Source of the DNA: Vitrella brassicaformis | Taxonomy: Eukaryota > Sar > Vitrellaceae | Direction: 5' to 3' | Assembly (NCBI GenBank): GCA_001179505.1 | Contig: CDMY01000488.1 | Coordinates: 86,147-142,009 of the forward strand | Length of the DNA: 55,863 nucleotides | In this document: one piece after another, positions 1 through 12,200 of the stretch | Position numbering within the stretch: the stretch's first letter is position 1 | Layout of the letters: each line of letters starts with the position of its first letter | Program-made: the position numbers and the translations under genes | Notes under the pieces: model-generated | What the model saw: only the letters and a program-made list of their open reading frames with translations | Databases searched by the model: none | Told to the model about the DNA's origin: nothing

Positions 1-12
1 GGGGGGGGGGGC
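1..12. repeat. Poly-G run at the window edge
   Basis: Twelve Gs open the window. This may be a genomic homopolymer or a contig-edge artefact. It prevents calling the last exon of the first gene. Confidence 0.6.
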
Positions 13-3000
13 AGAGAACGAACGAAAAGATGGATGGAATATCCATGCTGAGTGTCTCTGCTGTGTGTGTGTGTGTGTGTTCACTTCATTCATTGTACCT
101 GCTCTCTGTCTCTCTTGAGGTCGTGCAGCTTGTCCTGCAGCCTGGCCCTCTCCGCCTGCAGCTTGCGACCCTGATCCTCGTAGAACTTCGCGTTGTCACT
201 GCACATCCACACACACACACACACACACACACATGCACCAGGGGATTGATTCTTTGTTTGGGTTTCGCGCACCCACCCACCGTTGGTACTCCAGGCTGCA
301 GCTCTTGGCCTTGCGAACCGAATCGAGCTGCATAGCATACACACTTGTGTGTGTTGTGGTGTGTTGTGGTGTGTTGTGGCGTGGTGTGGTGACATACGTG
401 TTGGAGTTCGTTGGCGATAGCGTTGATCTGTCCGTCGATCTCCGTCAGCTTGGCACTGCGGTTCTGCTCACGCTCAGACCCACCCTGACATTGACACAAC
501 ACAACACATCAACACACACAAGAGGGCGGGGCGACGTGTGGGGTGTGGTGCAGGGGAGGAAGGGAGGAGTGCAGAAAGTGTGTGGTGTGTCCCGCTCGCT
601 GGCTGACCTTGATCTTGTCTGTTTCCTTCTGCAGGTACTCGAGGACCAGCTGTCGGTGCTCCACCTCCACGCTGTCGCGCCACCGCTGGGCCGCCTCCTT
701 CTGACACCGCTCGTACAAGGCATTGACAGCCGACACTATCAACGACCCACCCTGACAACACAATGAATGCATCACACACAGACACACACGCAGACACAGA
801 CACAGAGAAGGGATGATGTATGTGCACGACTAGGCTCTCTTGCTGATGGTTTTACTTACCACTTGGTCGTCGCTATTGCCCCTCTCCTGCCCCTGGAGGC
901 GCTTCGCCAGTGCGGCCGCGATGGGCGGGGGCTTGTTGTCGAATTCCTGTGCGTCCTCGGCCACCAGCTGCCGGCCCTGCGCCACCGCGTCAGCCATCTT
1001 GCCCTCAAGCGCGGCCCACGCCTGACGCGACGCCCGCACCACCAGTGCCTGCATCCGGTCGCTCAGACCCAGCGCCGATATCCACTCCTCCCCCTGGGCT
1101 ATGGAGGCCGCGGTGTCGTCCTTATCGTCCTCCTTGCTGTCTTTGTCTCTGTCTTTGTCCTTGCGCGGCGTCTGTGAGGCCCGCTTGCGTGCTTTGTCGG
1201 CCTGGTACTGGGAGAGCTTGAGCGACGCCTCGTAGTTGATGGCGCACTCCTGCGTGAATCTGGCCCATGACAGGGGCGGCGGAGGGGGCGAGGGCGGAGG
1301 AGGCGGCTCTCGCTCTTGCTGCTGCTCTTGCTGTTGGGATGGCTCCTTCTGAGAGGGTCGTCTGCCGCCAGTGCTGCGGCGGGGTGTGGGGGACTTCGCC
1401 CCCGCTCCCGCCCCTGCCCCGTCCCCGACCTCGGCCTCGGCCATGTGTTGGTCGGCCTGCTGGCGACGCTCAGACAGGCGAGGCGACCGACGGGCGCTCT
1501 CACGTCTCTCCATGTCTTCGTCCCTGACCTCCTCCTGGCGTTCACGCTGCTCCTCATCCATCTGCTCGTGCTCATGCTCATGCTCATGCCCGTGGTCGCA
1601 TTGGTCGCATGGCCCCCGCCGCTGCTGCTGCTGCTGGTCTTCGTCGGTTGGCTGCACGAAATCCTCACCTCTGTGGAGGCGGTGGGCCGTGCAGCGCCAC
1701 GAGGACGAGGGGCTGTTCTCGTGCGATCGGCCGGGGGAGCGGCCTTTGGGTGAGCGGGGAGGCGTCCTCGGCTGATGAAGCTCTGATAGGGGCGGGGACA
1801 CGGCGGGCGAGCACTTGAGTATCAAGCCGTCGGGCTTGGTGACGATCTCCTCAGCCTCCTCGGGGATGGGCGACAGGCGGTGGCCGTGGCCGTCCTCATG
1901 CATCAGCGACTCCAGCCCTCTCCCCCCACCTCCCTCCACACCCTCACCCGCACCTGCACCCTCTGTCCCGCGCCGAGGCGACGACCCACGAGATGATTTC
2001 TTACGTCCGCGAGCGCCCTTCGATGGTGGTGGTGTGCCGTCGGCCGATTCTCCTCCTTCTTGCCTCTCGTCGGGGGGCAGCCCTGAGAGCCTACGCGATC
2101 GGCGGCGCGACGGCGTGTCGGAATCGACCGACTCGTTGTCATCGGATTGGTATGGGGGCGGCGGGGGGCGGGGGCTCTGGCGGGAAGAGCGCGGAGAGGG
2201 AGGCGACGGACGAGGGGACCTGGGGCGCCGGAACTCGTATGGGCTCTCCTCTGGTGTCGTCTCGTTCTCCTTCTTCTCGGGCACGCCATCCTCCTCCTCG
2301 ACTTTCATCTCGTCGTCACGCACCTCCGAAGCCGCCGCGCCTCTCTGTTCGTCCTCCACGGCGATCGATGGCTGCTCGGCTGCAGCTACCGCCGCTGCTG
2401 GTGGGCTCTTGGGCGGCGCGCGGCTGAGTCGGATAGGCGGGGGTGAGTTGATCTGGTATGCGTTGCCCATGTCATCGTCTTCGTCTTGGCCCTGGTGGGT
2501 GGCCTGGGGGAGTGGCAAGGGAGCCATCGAGACGTCAGAGCGCTGAGCTGGTGACGGGAAAGGGTGTGGCTGGGCTGGGAGGGAAACGACGCTACGGGGG
2601 GCAGCAGCCGCCTGAAGAAACAAACAGCCGAACGAACGAACGGATAATGAAAATTAGTATGTCCCATTTCCGCCGTCCTCTTTGTTTCAGTATCTTGCCT
2701 GCATGGATTGGTTTCGTCTGAGGGTTCCCAGCCCCAGGCCGCGGCCGTCGTAGTCTGCCGGCTGCTCGTCGAAGGGCGACCGAGATGGCGTGCGATTGGC
2801 TAAACCCTGCGGACGGAACGGCTCAGATGCCTGACCACACACAGACACACGCACACGCATATAAGGGTGTCGTGTGCGGCAGGTCTCTGTGGTGGCTGGT
2901 GAAGCTTACGCGCTCGTGTCGTGGTATGGCAGCAACAGCAGGAGCCGCAGCTGCTGCAGCAGCAGCAGCCTCCGACACAACAGGGGATGGAGTCGTCAAC

Positions 3001-5151
3001 AACTCAAGAGGGGGATACTGCACCACGCACACCGACACACGGACACAAGGACACTGATCCACCACACGCAACCTTTGATGTCGCCGCGCCTTCCTTACCG
3101 CGCCACTAACGCCACCACCCCCAGCAGCAGCAGCAGCAGCCGCCCCGGTGCTCTGCTCTCCTCTGCCACCAACACCGGGAGGAGGAGGGGGCACCACCAC
3201 ACCAACGCCAGGAAACGCACCACCACCAGTGCCACCCCCAACACCATAAGCAGCTCCGCTGCCTCCCGCCCCCATCTCTATCTCTCCCCCCTGCCCCCCG
3301 GCGCCCTCTCCATCTCCCTCGTCGGAGAGACCGAAATGGGGACTTGACACGCCGTCCTCTCGCTGCTTCTGCGGCGATGATAGACCGAACGAAGGCAGTC
3401 GTGACCCACCACGGGGGCTCACCAGACGCGCGCCGCTCTTCCCAGACCCGACAGTGGACGCCACTTTGACAGGGACCTTCGACTGCAGGGGGCCAGCCGC
3501 AGCCGCAGCCGCAGCCGCAGCGGCGGCGGCGGCGGCTGCACCAGTGTCCTCACAGCTGGGGGTCTCCTGTGCAGAGGCCGTCAGCAGTGGGTCCGGGCTG
3601 AGAGGGGTGGGGCCCGCCTGCTCCTGCCCTTGTCCCTGTCCTTGGCCTTGCTCACCTACGCCGATCTGTGGCGTGTCAGTGTCCATGGGGATGGGTGGCG
3701 AGTGGCCGCCGACGATGGCTTGGCCCTCTGCGGGAGGGGTGGCCTCTCCGCTGTGCAGGGGTGGTGGGGTGGCCATGGGGGGCGAGATGGGCGGCATCTC
3801 GGCGTCAGGGGCGAGCGACGGGCGCGCAGAGGGAACGTCGTTGGGAGCCAGGGAGGGCCGCCACGTCACGGGCTGGTCTTTCTGATGACATCAAGACGCA
3901 CAAGGATACGTTTGTTTGTTCCACATTGCACGTGAGTGTGTCTGTCTGTCTGTCTGCCGGGTTGAGTCACTGACTCCTTGTGCCTGTTGCCATGCGTCAT
4001 CGATGCCCTGCACCATGGGGTTGGGGAGCGACTCGCGGGGCACTCGCGGGTTCTGAGAGGTCGGACTGCGGTTCGGACTGCGACCCGTCCCCACCAACTC
4101 TACCAAACTGACAGACATCAATGAATGACACGCATAAGCGAGAAAGATCCATCCACACACTCACTAACCACGGCACGTGTGTGTGTGTATGTGACCTGGG
4201 GAAGTTGCCCTCCATTGCATCGCTGTCTCTACGGCCCCTGCCCTTGCTGCGCACGTTGTCCTCAGGAGTGTGTGTGGTGGCCTGGCCGCCCCGCCCCACG
4301 ACCGTCGCAGGTCCGCCATCCCCGTACCCCATGGGGGTGTCATCCTCACCCTCATCGGCAACCGCCACACCTCTGACACACACCACCACCACCACCACCA
4401 CACACCATCCCACAGGTGTGTGGATGTGCTATGTACATCCACACGTCATGGGGGGATGCATTCATCTCACCCGTTTTGGTTCAGGGCACTGGAGGACGAT
4501 GCCGCTGGCGCAGCGGCTGCAGCTGCAGCAGCAGCGGCAGCAGCAGGCTGTGCGTCATCGGCTTTGCCCAGATGCACCTGAGAAACGGGCTGCTCGGCCA
4601 TGTCCTCATAGTCCCTGAGTGACACAAAACCAAACGCCGTTGGCACCGTTTCGCATCTCCTCCTTCTCTGCCCTTCCCATCCCATTCGGCAAGTACTTAC
4701 TCTCCGACTTCATATGTGGATGTCACTCCCCACTGCACCCGCTTGCTGGGCGAGGGATCCCCCTCCTGCCGGGGAGACCTCAGGCACGACGGACCGGGCT
4801 CACGCTGCCGGCGGGGGGATACATCTGCGAGGCTGCGCCGGGGAGATGCGTCACGACGGGGGCTGAAACGACCCACAAAAACCATTCGATTCATCGGTTG
4901 GGCCTTAGTGTTGTTTGTTTGTACCCGGCGTCTGGTTTAGCGTTCTGCAGGCGAGCGGCAGCGGTGCCTCGTCGGGTGGCGTGGACCGGCTTGGCAGCTG
5001 CAGCAGGCTGGGCAGCACCGCTCGACGAATCCCCCTGACCATCCTGACAACACATGACATGAGTGCATGATGGGCGGTTGGATGCATATGTATACGTGCG
5101 TACCTGCGGCTCAAGTGAAGGGTACACCGACTTGGAACGCTGCGATTTCAT
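1..5151 (-). CDS. Large Pro/Ser/Ala-rich protein with C-terminal coiled coil (3' end off the window)
   Basis: Function not recognised. Fourteen exons join with consistent phases: 5151-5104, 5043-4925, 4862-4701, 4614-4471, 4372-4196, 4107-3975, 3881-3099, 3002-2910, 2830-2699, 2611-860, 751-608, 484-398, 327-281, 198-99. That is 1307 codons before the gene leaves the window. The start is the ATG at 5151 (MKSQRSKS); an upstream in-frame stop and the divergent neighbour limit further extension. The first 1000 residues are low complexity, with poly-Ala runs, Ser/Arg-Pro segments and polyGly/Pro, so probably disordered. The last 130 residues are Lys/Glu/Gln-rich heptad-like helices (ALYERCQKEAAQRW, KFYEDQGRKLQAERARLQDK), a predicted coiled coil. 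The intron at 2698-2612 uses a GC donor. Two adjacent genes remain possible, but phases support one. Confidence 0.6.
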
Positions 5152-5306
5152 CCTCTCCTCCTCCACATGCTCATGACACGTCAGATCGAATGACGTCTGC
5201 CGGTTGTCCCTTCATCGAATGAACACCTCACAGCACGATGGACGCCAGCTGGCGCAACGCTAAAGGAAGGAAAAGGCGACACTTTCTGAAACTTTGGGTT
5301 TCGAGG

Positions 5307-5315
5307 AAGCTCGCA
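5307..5315 (-). promoter_or_regulatory. GCGAGCT-core motif, divergent interval 5151/5359
   Basis: AAGCTCGCA, the reverse complement of TGCGAGCTT, lies 44 bp before the ATG of the + strand gene and inside the 207-bp head-to-head interval. It matches motifs found in the other divergent intervals of this window. The role as promoter element is inferred from recurrence and position only. Confidence 0.45.
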
Positions 5316-5358
5316 TTGGCAGGTCTGTGTCGGCCCTTCTCGGCAGCATACGCACAGG

Positions 5359-6549
5359 ATGGACACTGCAGCATTCCCATCTGCAGCACCAAACTCGCTG
5401 GCAAAGGAGATCTCGCGCAGTGGAGATATCGCACGGTGCGCACGTATCTCCACGTGTACAGGGTTCAGCTGCTCACACGTGTGCGTGTGTGTGTGTGTGC
5501 GTGTCAGTGTGTGAAGCGTGAGGCGTTCGATCAGGGCGGTGGAAAAGACAACCATGTGCCCCAAATGCAGCCAGGTAGCCCGGCCCTGAAGCACCAGCTG
5601 CTGACACTTATCCTGTGGATTATGTATTCTGCCCTGTCTGCGTGTGTGCGTGTGTGGTGGGTGCAGCTGTGCGTGCTCATCGAGCGCATCCCGAAGGCCT
5701 CTGGGTCGCTGGTGGCCGATCCCTTCGGCGGCCCGCTCCGCGACGTGACGGTCCACCAGGCTGACGCGCAGGGCGGCTTCACCATGGCTGACTCGACGTG
5801 GAAGGCCTCCTACTACTCCGCCACGATCAAGGACCACTGCCTCCCCATGATCGCCACGCAGTCCATCAAGTCGTCACCATGGTGGGTCAACACAGATACT
5901 CCGCAAGGGGCTGGCTGCTCAGGTGTGGCCGAAAGTGATGACTGCCCATGAGAGGATCGAGGACGCTCTTAGGGCCCTGAAATGAGATGCAGGTCAGCGG
6001 ACTGTATTGTAGGCGTCATAGCCAATGGTAGGTGGGTGTCATGTGTTTGTTCAGAGGCGAAGGCATTTCGTGCACTCATTCGCAGCTGCGACATCCTACT
6101 CGACGCCTGCCGACAGCGGCTGGGCCCGTGGGTGAGCTGAGTGAGACGCGTGAAGGTGTGCCTCAGCGCACTCATTGCCCGTGTCTGTGTGGATGACGTA
6201 GGACTGATGGGGGGAACCTGTCTGTCGGCAACAAGGTGTGGGTATTCGGTCTCGTCAACGGCCCCGAGTACAACGGGCTGTCGGGTTGGCTGACAGCCCG
6301 GCAACAACACAAACAAAATACGGTGAGCTACTGCGGCAGATAATGTCATCACGTGTGCGTGTAGGTCCACCCATCCGTGTGTGTGCTGTGCATGCGTGCA
6401 GGTATGGCGTGACGTTGTCTGTGGGTGGTGTGGTGAGATCTTTCGCTCGGAGTAGCCTCCGCCTCGCGGATCAGCTGCCGATCGATGACGACAAGCTTAT
6501 CACGATCATGAACCTACTTATGCCTGGCATGAATATCGCGATGAGCTGA
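5359..6549 (+). CDS. Small protein with CPxC motif and SH3-like 'PEYNG' domain; reading frame problematic
   Basis: Likely exons: 5359-5435 (MDTAAFPSAAPNSLAKEI), 5523-5574 (contains TTMCPKCSQ), 5667-5885 (from LCVLIERIPKASG to QSIKSS), 6057-6127 (AKAFRALIRSCDILLDACRQ), 6202-6322, and a last exon from about 6407 to the TGA at 6547-6549. The segment VWVFGLVNGPEYNGLSGW followed by RYGVTL and VVRSFARSSLRL resembles the SH3-like repeat in which a GL..PE.NG turn is followed by a GRY.V.L strand. The phase between 6322 and the last exon does not close with any donor I found. A protein-like stretch at 5896-5981 is in another frame and ends in TGA. The gene could be degenerate, contain base errors, or have an exon I missed. 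Function unknown. Confidence 0.5.
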
Positions 6550-6760
6550 CAGACCAGACAGGCAGAGGGAGAGAGGGTGGAGGGATAGGTACGTTACACA
6601 CACTTGCGCTGGCCGACGAACTGACTGTATAGCCTTTCTTGCTTCTCTGTATACCTACTGATGTGGCGGGCGAGACCTCGCAATGGCCACGTGGCGCGTG
6701 AGGCTGTAGGAGATAAAGGGCCTTTGTACATACTTTGCCGTGTGCGGTGCCATGCCTTCC

Positions 6761-6793
<33 letters not shown>

Positions 6794-7292
6794 TCTGCGC
6801 CACTCTGTGCCACGAGTCTCCCCGTGAATCACTTATGTGGCTTAGGTAGCTTTCTTGCGCGCGCCGCGTGCGGCCATAACAACAGACAGACGACACTCGT
6901 CGCCCTCGGCCATCGGTTTTTCTGAGCGGTGCGTGCCGTAGGGCGCTTCCCTCTCTCTCTCCATGTCTTTTCCTCCCTCGCGTGTCACCATCGCATGTGC
7001 GTGCATGTCGTGGCGGAGAGAGCGGGGCAGGGCTGCATTCCTTCATCACACGCGCCGCGTGAGTGAATGTTCAGACTGAAAAATGGTGAGCATGTCGTGT
7101 GTCCGGAAGACGCATTTGATGTCCATACATGATTCGAATGAATCCACATATCACTCACGCACGCCGCCGCATCCGAAAATAAACCAAAATCACTCCACAC
7201 CTATGGCCCAGCTACTGGTGACAGACACAGATCATCAGCTAACCCGAATGTCTCTCGTCCACCCCATCCCCCCGTATGCATGCATTCATGTC
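6550..7292. other. Convergent intergenic region
   Basis: 3'-to-3' interval with no coding exon that I can support. It contains a (CT)n tract at about 6761-6792 and scattered open frames with poor codon quality on both strands. It probably holds the 3' UTRs of both neighbours. Confidence 0.6.
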
Positions 7293-9123
7293 TCACTGAG
7301 ACTTCTTCTTGCACACCAGTACAACAGAGACGTACTGAAAGCTCCAATCCACTGCGCCTTCATTTCCTGCATAACGAGTCATGGGTGCTCGAACCACAGC
7401 GTTATAGCCAAGGTGGTCGCGAAGGCCGGGAATGCGTTGCTCGCCTGGTGGACCAACTCGGTAGATAAAGCTCGTCTCTGGCGGTAGCTTGCTGGGGCCT
7501 CTCAGAAAGCCGTAAAGATTGAGCCCCGGTCCCCCTTCGCCCTCCATGTCCCACTCGTCTACAATCGAGGGGTTTGTCAGCAGCTCCCCTATCTCTGGCA
7601 GATAATATTTGGCGTCGATCTCCCGGTAGTGAGTCAAATTTTTGGCAAACTCCTCCTCATCTCGCTCCTCTTCACCCTCGCCGCGATCTTGATAGTATTC
7701 AGCAACCTTCTTCATGTCCTCTGTCACGGACTTGTTGACGACTCTGAACTCGGGGTCGCCATCCCAGTCCATGTAGGCGCTCAGCAGGGTGGTGTGGCAG
7801 TCGAAGTGCTGAGAGAGCAGCTGGTAGAGTGCGCTGTCGACGCCTTTGAGGTGAGCTGGCGTCATGCTGGACAGGGTATAGTCGTGCGATAGCTGGAACA
7901 CCCAGGACTGGTTGGCCTGAAGAGAACAGAGACACATCGAGCAATGCATAGGCCATACACATGAGAAGGAGCGGATGACGACCGTCCGTCTATGTACCTG
8001 GGGAGAGTCGAAGTGCTCCTTCATGCCATCCACCAGCCGCTGCAATGGGGGCGCCAGCGGGCCGTCCTTCGTGAACCTCTCCCCGGTCTCGTGACGGCGC
8101 AAGTTGTAGGCGAGCGCGAGGCGATATCCCGACACAACAGGCTTGACGCTGTGGACAATGTCGGAGTAGAAAGCGATCCATCGGGCTTGCTGGTGCCCGA
8201 GGGCGTCTTGCGTCTCCTTGTTGAATCTGTCGCCATCGAAGTCCCCATCATCGTGCAGCAAGAAGTCGCCTCCAGTATACTCGGTGGGCAGGAAGACCAG
8301 CAGAGAGGCGAAGTGGTCGTTCGAGCGCTGCGTGTCCTTGTGCACCTCAAAGAAGTCTCCTTCGCCGTAGAGCAGCATCCTGTACCAATCGGCCTGCACA
8401 CGGCTGGTGGGCCCCGACATCTCTTCCTCCACCTGCCGGCAGATGCCCTCGATCACCCTGGTCCAGTTGCCAGCCTGGCTCTTGAGCGCGACGAGTCCTC
8501 CCGCCACCTCCCGCGACTTGCGTGCCTCCAGATCCATGACCGTGTCCATGCCCTTGCCCACGGGAGACTGAGCAACTGCTCTTCGTACAGCGCCTTCAGT
8601 GCAGACGACTGCATGCAAAAACACACACAGACGGAGTCATCAGCACGTGCCACGAGATGCTGTGTTTTCTGCCTATCATGCTTGCCGAGAAGGGGGCGTC
8701 TGTCATCGTCTCACATCTCGGTTCCAACGTCCATGAGGGCCCGTGGATGGACGGCAGGAGGTCCAGGGTGCCCGAGAGGAACGGCTTGGGGCTCTCATGC
8801 TCCTTTAGGTACCTCACAGCGTCGCCAACGGCCGTCCACGCCTCCTCCTTCGTGAGCTGCCTCATTGCCAGACCAGATCTGAGGTGAGGCCTCACGCGCG
8901 ACACTCCCTGCTTCGGTGAGGGGAAGCCTTGGTGCTGACGAAGCTTGCGCGACAGCCAAGAGGACGAGGGTAGGAACGCACCATTGACGTCGACGACGGG
9001 ACAAAGCGAAGCCAGGGTAAGGACAACAAAGATCTGACTCATCATCGCGAGACGGTAAGATGAGCTCATCCACAGGACATCCGAAGGGATAGACGTGGAC
9101 GTTTCGCTGGCAGAACGGGGCAT
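7293..9123 (-). CDS. 2-oxoglutarate/Fe(II)-dependent dioxygenase, secreted or plastid-targeted
   Basis: Exons: 9123-8686, 8608-7998, 7916-7293. The central exon carries the dioxygenase core: EVHKDTQRSNDHFASLLVFL, where H and D are the first iron ligands of the HxD motif. TGGDFLLHDDG follows, then HSVKPVVSGYRLALAYNL, with the distal iron His and the 2-oxoglutarate-binding Arg. VGKGMDTVMDLEARKS upstream matches the start of the family of large 2OG proteins. The N-terminus has a hydrophobic signal (MMSQIFVVLTLASLCPVVDV) ending NGAFLP, then a basic Ser-rich stretch, like bipartite plastid presequences with Phe at +1. Exon 2 is 611 nt, one short of closing the frame: good coding switches frame near 8570-8580 (LYEEQLLS to PVGKGMD), so a base error or disrupting indel is present. 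The first donor appears to be GC. Substrate unknown. Confidence 0.75.
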
Positions 9124-9137
9124 AAAGACTCGCCGAT

Positions 9138-9155
9138 CGCGAGCTTAGCTCGCAA
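9138..9155. promoter_or_regulatory. Inverted pair of GCGAGCT-core motifs, divergent interval 9123/9234
   Basis: CGCGAGCTTAGCTCGCAA is a near-perfect palindrome of two motif copies. It sits 15 bp from the dioxygenase ATG and 79 bp before the Moco-gene ATG, in a 110-bp interval that must hold both promoters. Confidence 0.5.
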
Positions 9156-9233
9156 CAGGAGAGGGAAGAGAAGAGGGAAAGGGGCTTGTGGGCGGTATCG
9201 TGTGGGCAGCGCATATCGATATCAGATCTCGCG

Positions 9234-12200
9234 ATGGTGGCTCCCGCGAAGTCCTCTTATCCGATGCTGTCAGTGGCTGAAGGGCTGCAGCACGTGATGG
9301 AGGCAGTCAAGAAGAGAGGCCCCGCCACGACTGACACCGTGGCCATCCAGTCGGCGTTCGGACGCACCCTGGTCACAAAGGAAGATCACAGACGGAGATG
9401 GCCGGATCACACTTTGCAGTGTGTGCAAGGGTCCGTTCTTCTGCTTGTGTGTGTGTGACAGGCGGAGGACGTGACGGCTCCGTTCCCCCATCCCGCATTC
9501 CCTGCATCCATCGTGGTGAGCCAACACGCACTCAGCGAACGACGTGAGCTGCTTATGTGTGATGGTGTCTGTCTGTGTGGGGTGGTCAATCCATCCATCC
9601 ATCAGGACGGCTATGCACTTCACTTGGGAGGGAGTGGATCAGGTAGGCAAAGAGAGGGCTGGCCGCCTTCAGCACTGTCAAACGACTTGATCGTCTGATC
9701 CTTGGTTTGTGTCAGCAGCGTATTCCGTCGTCAGCGAGAGCTTTGCCGGCGCCGAGGGGATCGTTACGCTCAAGCCCGGTGAGAGAGAGGTGTGTCTGCG
9801 AGGGCAGCGCGAGATGGCCCATACCTCCCTGTGTCTGTCCGTGTTGTGCAGGCGAGGCATCTTACATCACGACGGGCGCGAAAGTGCCAGACGGCGCAAC
9901 CGCTGTGGTGAGTGCAGTGCGAGATCCAATGCGGAAAGACCCCAGCCAGTTGCCCATCCTCCACGTGTGTGTATGGGTGTCAATCACTTCCCGCTCAGGT
10001 GCCTGTGGAGCAGTGCAGTGTGGACAAGCAGACGGTGACCATCCTGACCTGTGAGTGAGCAGAGGGCACTCATTTCTGTGTCTGTGGACTGACTGCGTGC
10101 CATGTGTACGCCTATGTGAATGGCCAGGCGATGTGAGTGCGGGTCAGAACATCCGCCCGGTGGGGTCTGACATCCCGCAGGGCACTGTCGTACTCAACAA
10201 GGGGCTCAAGATGGGAAGCGCTGAAATCGGTACGCAGTGGGATGTGTGTATGCTATGCTATGAGCTGCTCATCCTTGCTTGCCGTGTGCTGGTGTGCGTG
10301 CGGTGCGCCATGCAGGTGTGTGCTGCACTGTGGGTAAGGCCTCTGTGCTCGTCTACCGGCCTCCAAGGATCGCCATCCTCTCCACAGGTGGGTGGGTGGC
10401 TGGGGATGGCACACCACAAGGGTCACACGGCCATGAGTCCAGACCTGGGTGCTCCTTTCCTTTGCTCCCACAATAGGCAATGAGGTTGTTTCCATCGGCA
10501 ACCAGGCATCGCTGCGCAGCGGGCAGATATTCGACAGCAACGGGCCCATGCTCAAGGCACAGGTGGAGGGCGATGGCGCAGTCGTGACGGAGCTCACGCA
10601 CCTCAACGACGACAAGGTGGGCAAAGGAGGAAGGTTACGCATGGGAACGCACTCACGGTGTATGTGTTGGTCTGTCAGGGTGTGATCGGGGAGTATTTCC
10701 GGAAGCAGCAGGAGAGTGATGTGGACATCATCATCACGACCGGAGGAGTCAGGTGACTCACACAAACAGAACAGACAGAGAGTGTGCGAGCGAACGCAAC
10801 AATCAATCGTGTGATGTGATGCCTGTGTCTGTCCAGCATGGGTCGGAGTGACTACGTCAAGCCCCTGCTCGAAGAGATGGGCCAAGTCATCTTCGGGAGA
10901 CTCAACCTCAAACCAGGCAAACCAGCTGACAATGAATGGCACACACATCACACCACTGCACACCTATACATCTGCCATCCCCAATGACAGGCAAGCCGAC
11001 GACGTACGGCCACCTGCCGTCCAAGGGGCGTCCAGAAAGCCCCATCCAGGTGTTCGCCCTGCCCGGCAACCCCGTGTCTGTGTGGGTGACGTACCACCTT
11101 TTTGTGGTGCCCGTGATGCGAGCCATGCAGGGAGGTGAGCAGAGGGGAGAGAAGAGATGCTATTCTCAGTGTCTCACTCACCTCATTCGTGTGTGTGTGT
11201 GTGTGTGTGTGATTTTGTGTTTCAGTGGATGTGGGTGCGGTAGGGTGGCCGTGTGTGGATGTCGAGGTGCAGCAGGACCTGCAGCTGGACAAGGAGCGAC
11301 CCGAGTACCACCGCTGCGTCGTCTATGCGGAGGACACGGCACCATCATGGGGCAGACGGAAGCTCAAAGCCATCTCCACCGGACACCAGGTCCGCGCCCT
11401 CCGCAATGGTGACGCCCAACAGACGCCTTTGTTGTTCATCAGATCTCCAGTCGCCTGTTGAGCTCTGTGGGTGCGAACGGCCTACTGCAACTGCCGGCGC
11501 AGAAGGACACCAAGGGCAGCAAGATCCCCCGGGGCTCCACCATCTCGGCTTTGCTCATCGGTGCCATCGCCAGTGTGCCCCCGCCGATGGAGGTGCCGCC
11601 GGTGCCCTCAGGCCCCGTGTGCAAGTGCGGCATGGTTCACGAGGAAGGGACGCCACACGCACACCAGACCAACGGAACCAAGCCCAAGCCGACGGCGGCA
11701 GTGCATCCGAGTTTGGTTCATGCCGCTGTGAGTGAGAGAGATGACAAAGGAGATGGGCAGATGCGATGCGACGCAAGGCGGATATGGTTGCTCTGTTGAT
11801 TGAAATCAGAGTGCTGGCGCGCCAATGCCCAAGGACGGTGCCGGATACTCGGCTGCAGTGCTGGTCTGCTCGGACCGCTGCAGCAGGGGGGAGGCAGAGG
11901 ACAGATCAGGGGTGAGCTCAGCTGAGCTCGGCTCACACACACAAAAGAGAGAGCCCCATCTGTCTGTCGACGAGTCATGCATGTCTGCCTGCCTCCCTGT
12001 GTGTGCACGTGTGTGTGCAGCCCGTTGCTGTCGAGTACCTGAGCGAGCATGCGGGGTTCCCCCTGACGGTCCACGAGCTGGCCATCGTGCCGGACGAGAT
12101 CGACGCCATACGCACACAAGTCAACAAATGGTACACACAGATGTCTGTCCGGGCGGGGATGGAGGGAGGAAGGCATTGGTCTGGTCGAGCCGTGATGTGT

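Noticed and set aside
1815-2546. + strand open frame of 243 codons opposite the large Pro/Ser-rich gene
   Set aside because: It is the antisense shadow of a GC-rich exon; the - strand frame is longer, continues across phased introns and has the better codon pattern.
5181-5837. - strand open frame of 218 codons over the small SH3-like gene
   Set aside because: Runs through the divergent promoter interval and antisense to exons with better coding signal; low-complexity His/Thr content from CA repeats.
5886-5895. A 10-nt GT...AG micro-intron between QSIKSSPWW and ILRKGL
   Set aside because: It would fix the frame but is far below any plausible intron length; a base error or a longer intron to 6056 is simpler.
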